Shown: piece after piece, positions 20,791 through 23,262 of the stretch
Layout: each line of letters opens with the position of its first letter
Numbering within the stretch: position 1 is the first letter of the stretch
From: MTP4 sp9310u
GTDB lineage: Archaea > Halobacteriota > Methanosarcinia > Methanosarcinales > Methanosarcinaceae
NCBI GenBank assembly: GCA_030627005.1
Contig: DAOUSW010000048.1
Location: 1 to 23,262 of the forward strand
Direction: 5' to 3'
Length of the DNA: 23,262 nucleotides
Position numbers and translations under genes: made by a program
Notes under the pieces: model-generated
Databases searched by the model: none
Seen by the model: only the letters and a program-made list of their open reading frames with translations
What the model was told of the DNA's origin: nothing

Positions 20791-22557
20791 ATGAAACAGG
20801 GTAGAAGACAAGCAAAGAGGAATCTAATAGCGTTTGTGGCCAAAAGCAAGGAAGTGTCGACTTTGAAATTTCAAGGGTTGTGTCTGAACATAATATTATG
20901 TTATCTGATTGTGTCCGTCTTTTTGTTGATGACTGCCAGTACAGGGGCTGCATACACAATCACGGTAGATGGCAGTGGAGGAGCAGATTATACTAAGATA
21001 CAGGAAGCTGTCGATAACGCAAATGACACGGACACCGTTATTGTGCACAGCGGTATTTATTCTGAAAATATACTCATTAACAAACCACTAACACTAAAGC
21101 CTGCAGATAATAACTCAAATATAATCATCAAAGCTACAAATTCTTCGAATTACATATTCCACATAAGATCATCAAATACCAGCATAACCGGTTTCAACCT
21201 GACGGGCGAAACCGGGAGCAAACTCAGGTCCGGGATATATCTGGACAATGTAAAGCACTGTCAAATCTCAGGCAACAGTATTTCAAACGTCAAAGACGGC
21301 ATTCTCCTTTCCTCTTCCCGGGAAAACAATATCGAAGGCAATTCTTTATATTCAAACGGCCTGCACGGAATTAACATCTCCGGCTCCGATAACAATATCA
21401 TAAGTAAAAATAGGGTTTTCAGCAACCGATATGGAATAATTGTAGAATCTTCAAACAGTAATCTAATTTCCGGTAACAATGCAAGCCTCAACGAGAATTA
21501 CGGAATTGCCCTGTTCAAAACAAATGAGAGTATTGTAAAAGAGAACATTGCTACCGGAAACAGGCATGGGATTTGTTTAACTTCATCCTTCAACAATAAA
21601 ATCGAAAACAACAGTGCTTTCAAGAATACCTTATCCGGTTCGGTTGTGTGGGATTCGGAAGCAAACCGGCTTGAAAACAATAATTTCAGCTTCAATGGGG
21701 ATTCGGGCTTAACTCTTCTTCACGAAAATAGCAATAATAGAGTTGTAAACAATGAGATTTCACACAACAACAATGGGATCTATTCCAGAAGTGACGGTGC
21801 TCTTATCCTGAACAATACCATAAATTCCAACGACAAATACGGAATACTTCTCATCCACACTGAAGATAATATTATCGAAAACAACACTCTACTGGATAAT
21901 GAAAAAGGAATTGAGACTAAAAAATTGTCCGAAAACCGGATATCTTCAAATACGATCGATGACCGGCTGACCACCCGGAAACTAATATCTGCTTTTCTCA
22001 TCCTGATAGTAATCGGGACGGCATATTACCTGAAAAAAGAGTCATTGATATTGAAAGCTCTGAAGGTCCTGCTTATTGCGGCCATAGTGTTGATACTTGC
22101 AATCCTTGCATGGTACTTCCCGTTCGAATCAAGCCTGTATGAGAGCAGTGTTGAAATAAACAATATCCAATGGGCCGATACCGCCTCTATAAATGAGAGT
22201 TATACAGGAGGAAACCTCTCAATGGACCTTGCCTATCTCGAAAAGTATGCATATCCTCCAGACTCCGGAGAAGGGCCTGAAACAGACGCCTTACCGGTTG
22301 ATGTCCGCATAAGTTCAATGAGTGCTGAAAGTACGTTAGGGGATTACACTTTGTTACATGAAGAACCTCTCACCCTGGAGTATTCGGAAACATATCGATA
22401 CAGCCACCTGCTGGATCTGGAAAAAGAAAAACAGCATAAAGTATTAGTTGAAATTTTCACTGAGAGATTCTACGAATACCCAAATACTGCTTATGGAGAC
22501 TCAAGCCGGGAATTAATAGGACTGGCAGTAACAGATGTTGACCTGAAAAGGAACTAA
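20791..22557 (+). CDS. NosD-type parallel beta-helix surface protein with C-terminal membrane segments
   Basis: A 588-residue protein. After a basic leader, a signal-like helix (about 30-50) precedes YTITVDGSGGADYTKIQEAV, the usual start of archaeal right-handed beta-helix (PbH1/NosD) proteins. Residues ~57-390 are ~22-residue rungs rich in Asn, Ile and Gly with repeated N-N-x-I and G-I patterns. Two hydrophobic helices follow (398-415 and 423-443), then a ~140-residue domain (from FESSLYESSVEINNIQW) on the far side. The helix solenoid and tail would lie outside the cell, the hairpin in the membrane. Role may be polysaccharide binding or cell-surface structure; no catalytic site is recognised. 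A TTG at 20863 preceded by AAGGAA would give a more typical signal peptide and is a plausible alternative start. Confidence 0.8.
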   Translation: MKQGRRQAKRNLIAFVAKSKEVSTLKFQGLCLNIILCYLIVSVFLLMTASTGAAYTITVDGSGGADYTKIQEAVDNANDTDTVIVHSGIYSENILINKPLTLKPADNNSNIIIKATNSSNYIFHIRSSNTSITGFNLTGETGSKLRSGIYLDNVKHCQISGNSISNVKDGILLSSSRENNIEGNSLYSNGLHGINISGSDNNIISKNRVFSNRYGIIVESSNSNLISGNNASLNENYGIALFKTNESIVKENIATGNRHGICLTSSFNNKIENNSAFKNTLSGSVVWDSEANRLENNNFSFNGDSGLTLLHENSNNRVVNNEISHNNNGIYSRSDGALILNNTINSNDKYGILLIHTEDNIIENNTLLDNEKGIETKKLSENRISSNTIDDRLTTRKLISAFLILIVIGTAYYLKKESLILKALKVLLIAAIVLILAILAWYFPFESSLYESSVEINNIQWADTASINESYTGGNLSMDLAYLEKYAYPPDSGEGPETDALPVDVRISSMSAESTLGDYTLLHEEPLTLEYSETYRYSHLLDLEKEKQHKVLVEIFTERFYEYPNTAYGDSSRELIGLAVTDVDLKRN

Positions 22558-22623
22558 GACATTAAAGACATTAACTTGAAAAGCAATTAATTCTATTTGA
22601 AAATCTGAATTGTCTATAACCGA

Positions 22624-22628
22624 GGAGG
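22624..22628 (+). promoter_or_regulatory. Ribosome binding site fixing a TTG start
   Basis: GGAGG inside CGAGGAGGAA, 7 nt before the TTG at 22636. It is the only good ribosome binding site near the start of this frame. Confidence 0.7.
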
Positions 22629-22635
22629 AACTGTC

Positions 22636-23163
22636 TTGGAAGGAAGTAAATGGGTCATGCTGTTGATCGTCTTATTTCTCTCGGGAACCCTCCTTTTATC
22701 CCTCCATGAATCCGGCAAACTACCCTGGGGTGCGGATGATATTGATAACCGTGGCGGGATTAACAGGACACCTGCTTCAGTAATAATGCAAGAAATCTGT
22801 CTAAATGACAGCGATTTTCAAAACCTGACAAAAGGAAATTACACCTGTCCGGTTACAATCTTCAATGAGACCGGGGAGTCCGTAAGATATATCCGGATTA
22901 ATGGCTGGTATATTCACAAAGTAACTATTGAGATGCAAAACGGTACCTTGAAAACCATTGAAACGGAGGGCTCCCCGGAAGATTGTTACAAAGAAGCTGA
23001 TTCTCTGTATGGGTCTGTTAAATCCGTTGATTCGCAAATCACCGGTGGGGAATTCTACATGGTGACTATTGATACGCCAAATGGGACCGTGAAATCCATT
23101 GAAAAGGTGGATGAACTGCCTGAATGGGCCCTGGAGATTGAAGAGTCCGTCGTTGCTGAATAA
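22636..23163 (+). CDS. Membrane-anchored extracellular hypothetical protein with internal repeat
   Basis: A 175-residue protein of no recognised family. One hydrophobic helix (6-23) anchors an exterior region with many possible N-glycosylation sites (NRT, NDS, NLT, NYT, NET, two NGT). Two related segments, VTIEMQNGTLKTIE and VTIDTPNGTVKSIE, point to an internal duplication of a small beta unit, somewhat like PepSY repeats. Two cysteines (in EICLND and NYTCPV) could form a disulfide, with a third in EDCYKE. The start is TTG, fixed by GGAGG (22624-22628) 7 nt upstream. It lies 78 bp after the beta-helix gene and is probably co-transcribed; both proteins would face outside. Confidence 0.65.
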   Translation: MEGSKWVMLLIVLFLSGTLLLSLHESGKLPWGADDIDNRGGINRTPASVIMQEICLNDSDFQNLTKGNYTCPVTIFNETGESVRYIRINGWYIHKVTIEMQNGTLKTIETEGSPEDCYKEADSLYGSVKSVDSQITGGEFYMVTIDTPNGTVKSIEKVDELPEWALEIEESVVAE

Positions 23164-23262
23164 ATACATCCTGCTCGGAAAGAATGATTTTGTCGGAAAC
23201 TGTTGATTATATATGGAGTTTTCTATTTGGATAAGTAGGAAAATATATTATAGGGGTTACTA

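Noticed and set aside
1..23262. In-frame UAG (pyrrolysine) readthrough, expected in Methanosarcina methyltransferases
   Set aside because: No gene here belongs to the methylamine methyltransferase families, and no gene appears prematurely ended by TAG; the one broken gene is a frameshift.

Overview
The window looks like a chromosomal stretch of a methanogenic archaeon, most likely Methanosarcina or a close relative. The evidence is an HdrC/HdrB pair, an F420H2:NADP oxidoreductase, several anaerobe- or archaeon-typical cysteine-rich DUF families (DUF169, DUF1847, DUF1284, DUF2284, UPF0251), archaeal TATA-like boxes, many GTG/TTG starts and long AT-rich intergenic regions. The genus is inferred from gene content; no 16S rRNA or other marker lies in the window.

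Layout. 1-829: 5'-truncated QueG-like Fe-S protein starting inside an 18-bp coding tandem repeat. 867-3514 (minus): SAM methyltransferase and a family-5 substrate-binding lipoprotein, separated by a hairpin and a 14-bp tandem repeat. 3940-9440: a metal/Fe-S block. On the minus strand are UPF0251 (DUF134) and an Mrp ATPase. Divergently on the plus strand are two NifX-like proteins, a CDF cation transporter fused to a third NifX-like domain, and two MinD-type ATPases carrying inserted 2[4Fe-4S] ferredoxin domains; the first of these is broken by a frameshift in a T5C6 run. 9674-11846: DUF169, DUF1847 and DUF1284 proteins, with a 26-bp T-rich repeat array between the first two. 11907-14691 (minus): hdrB, hdrC and npdG. 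15102-16835: secreted subtilase-fold protein with substituted catalytic positions. 17108-17647 (minus): DUF2284. 17814-19052: M24 peptidase. 19594-23163: AT-rich accessory tail with a small membrane-anchored protein, a four-helix membrane protein, a parallel beta-helix protein with two transmembrane helices, and a membrane-anchored glycoprotein-like protein.

How the genes may work together. The 3940-9440 block is the most coherent unit. NifX-like domains bind Fe-S or Mo/Fe clusters in known relatives, MinD/Mrp ATPases carry or move clusters, and the CDF pump moves divalent metal, so the set suggests a metal-cluster assembly or trafficking system. It resembles the orange protein (ORP) operons of sulfate reducers, but with a transporter added. 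The leader of its plus-strand operon can form two mutually exclusive hairpins, one of which covers the Shine-Dalgarno sequence. HdrCB and NpdG are redox enzymes of methanogenesis and F420/NADP metabolism. A recurring oddity is the number of unrelated short tandem repeats, many just after stop codons.
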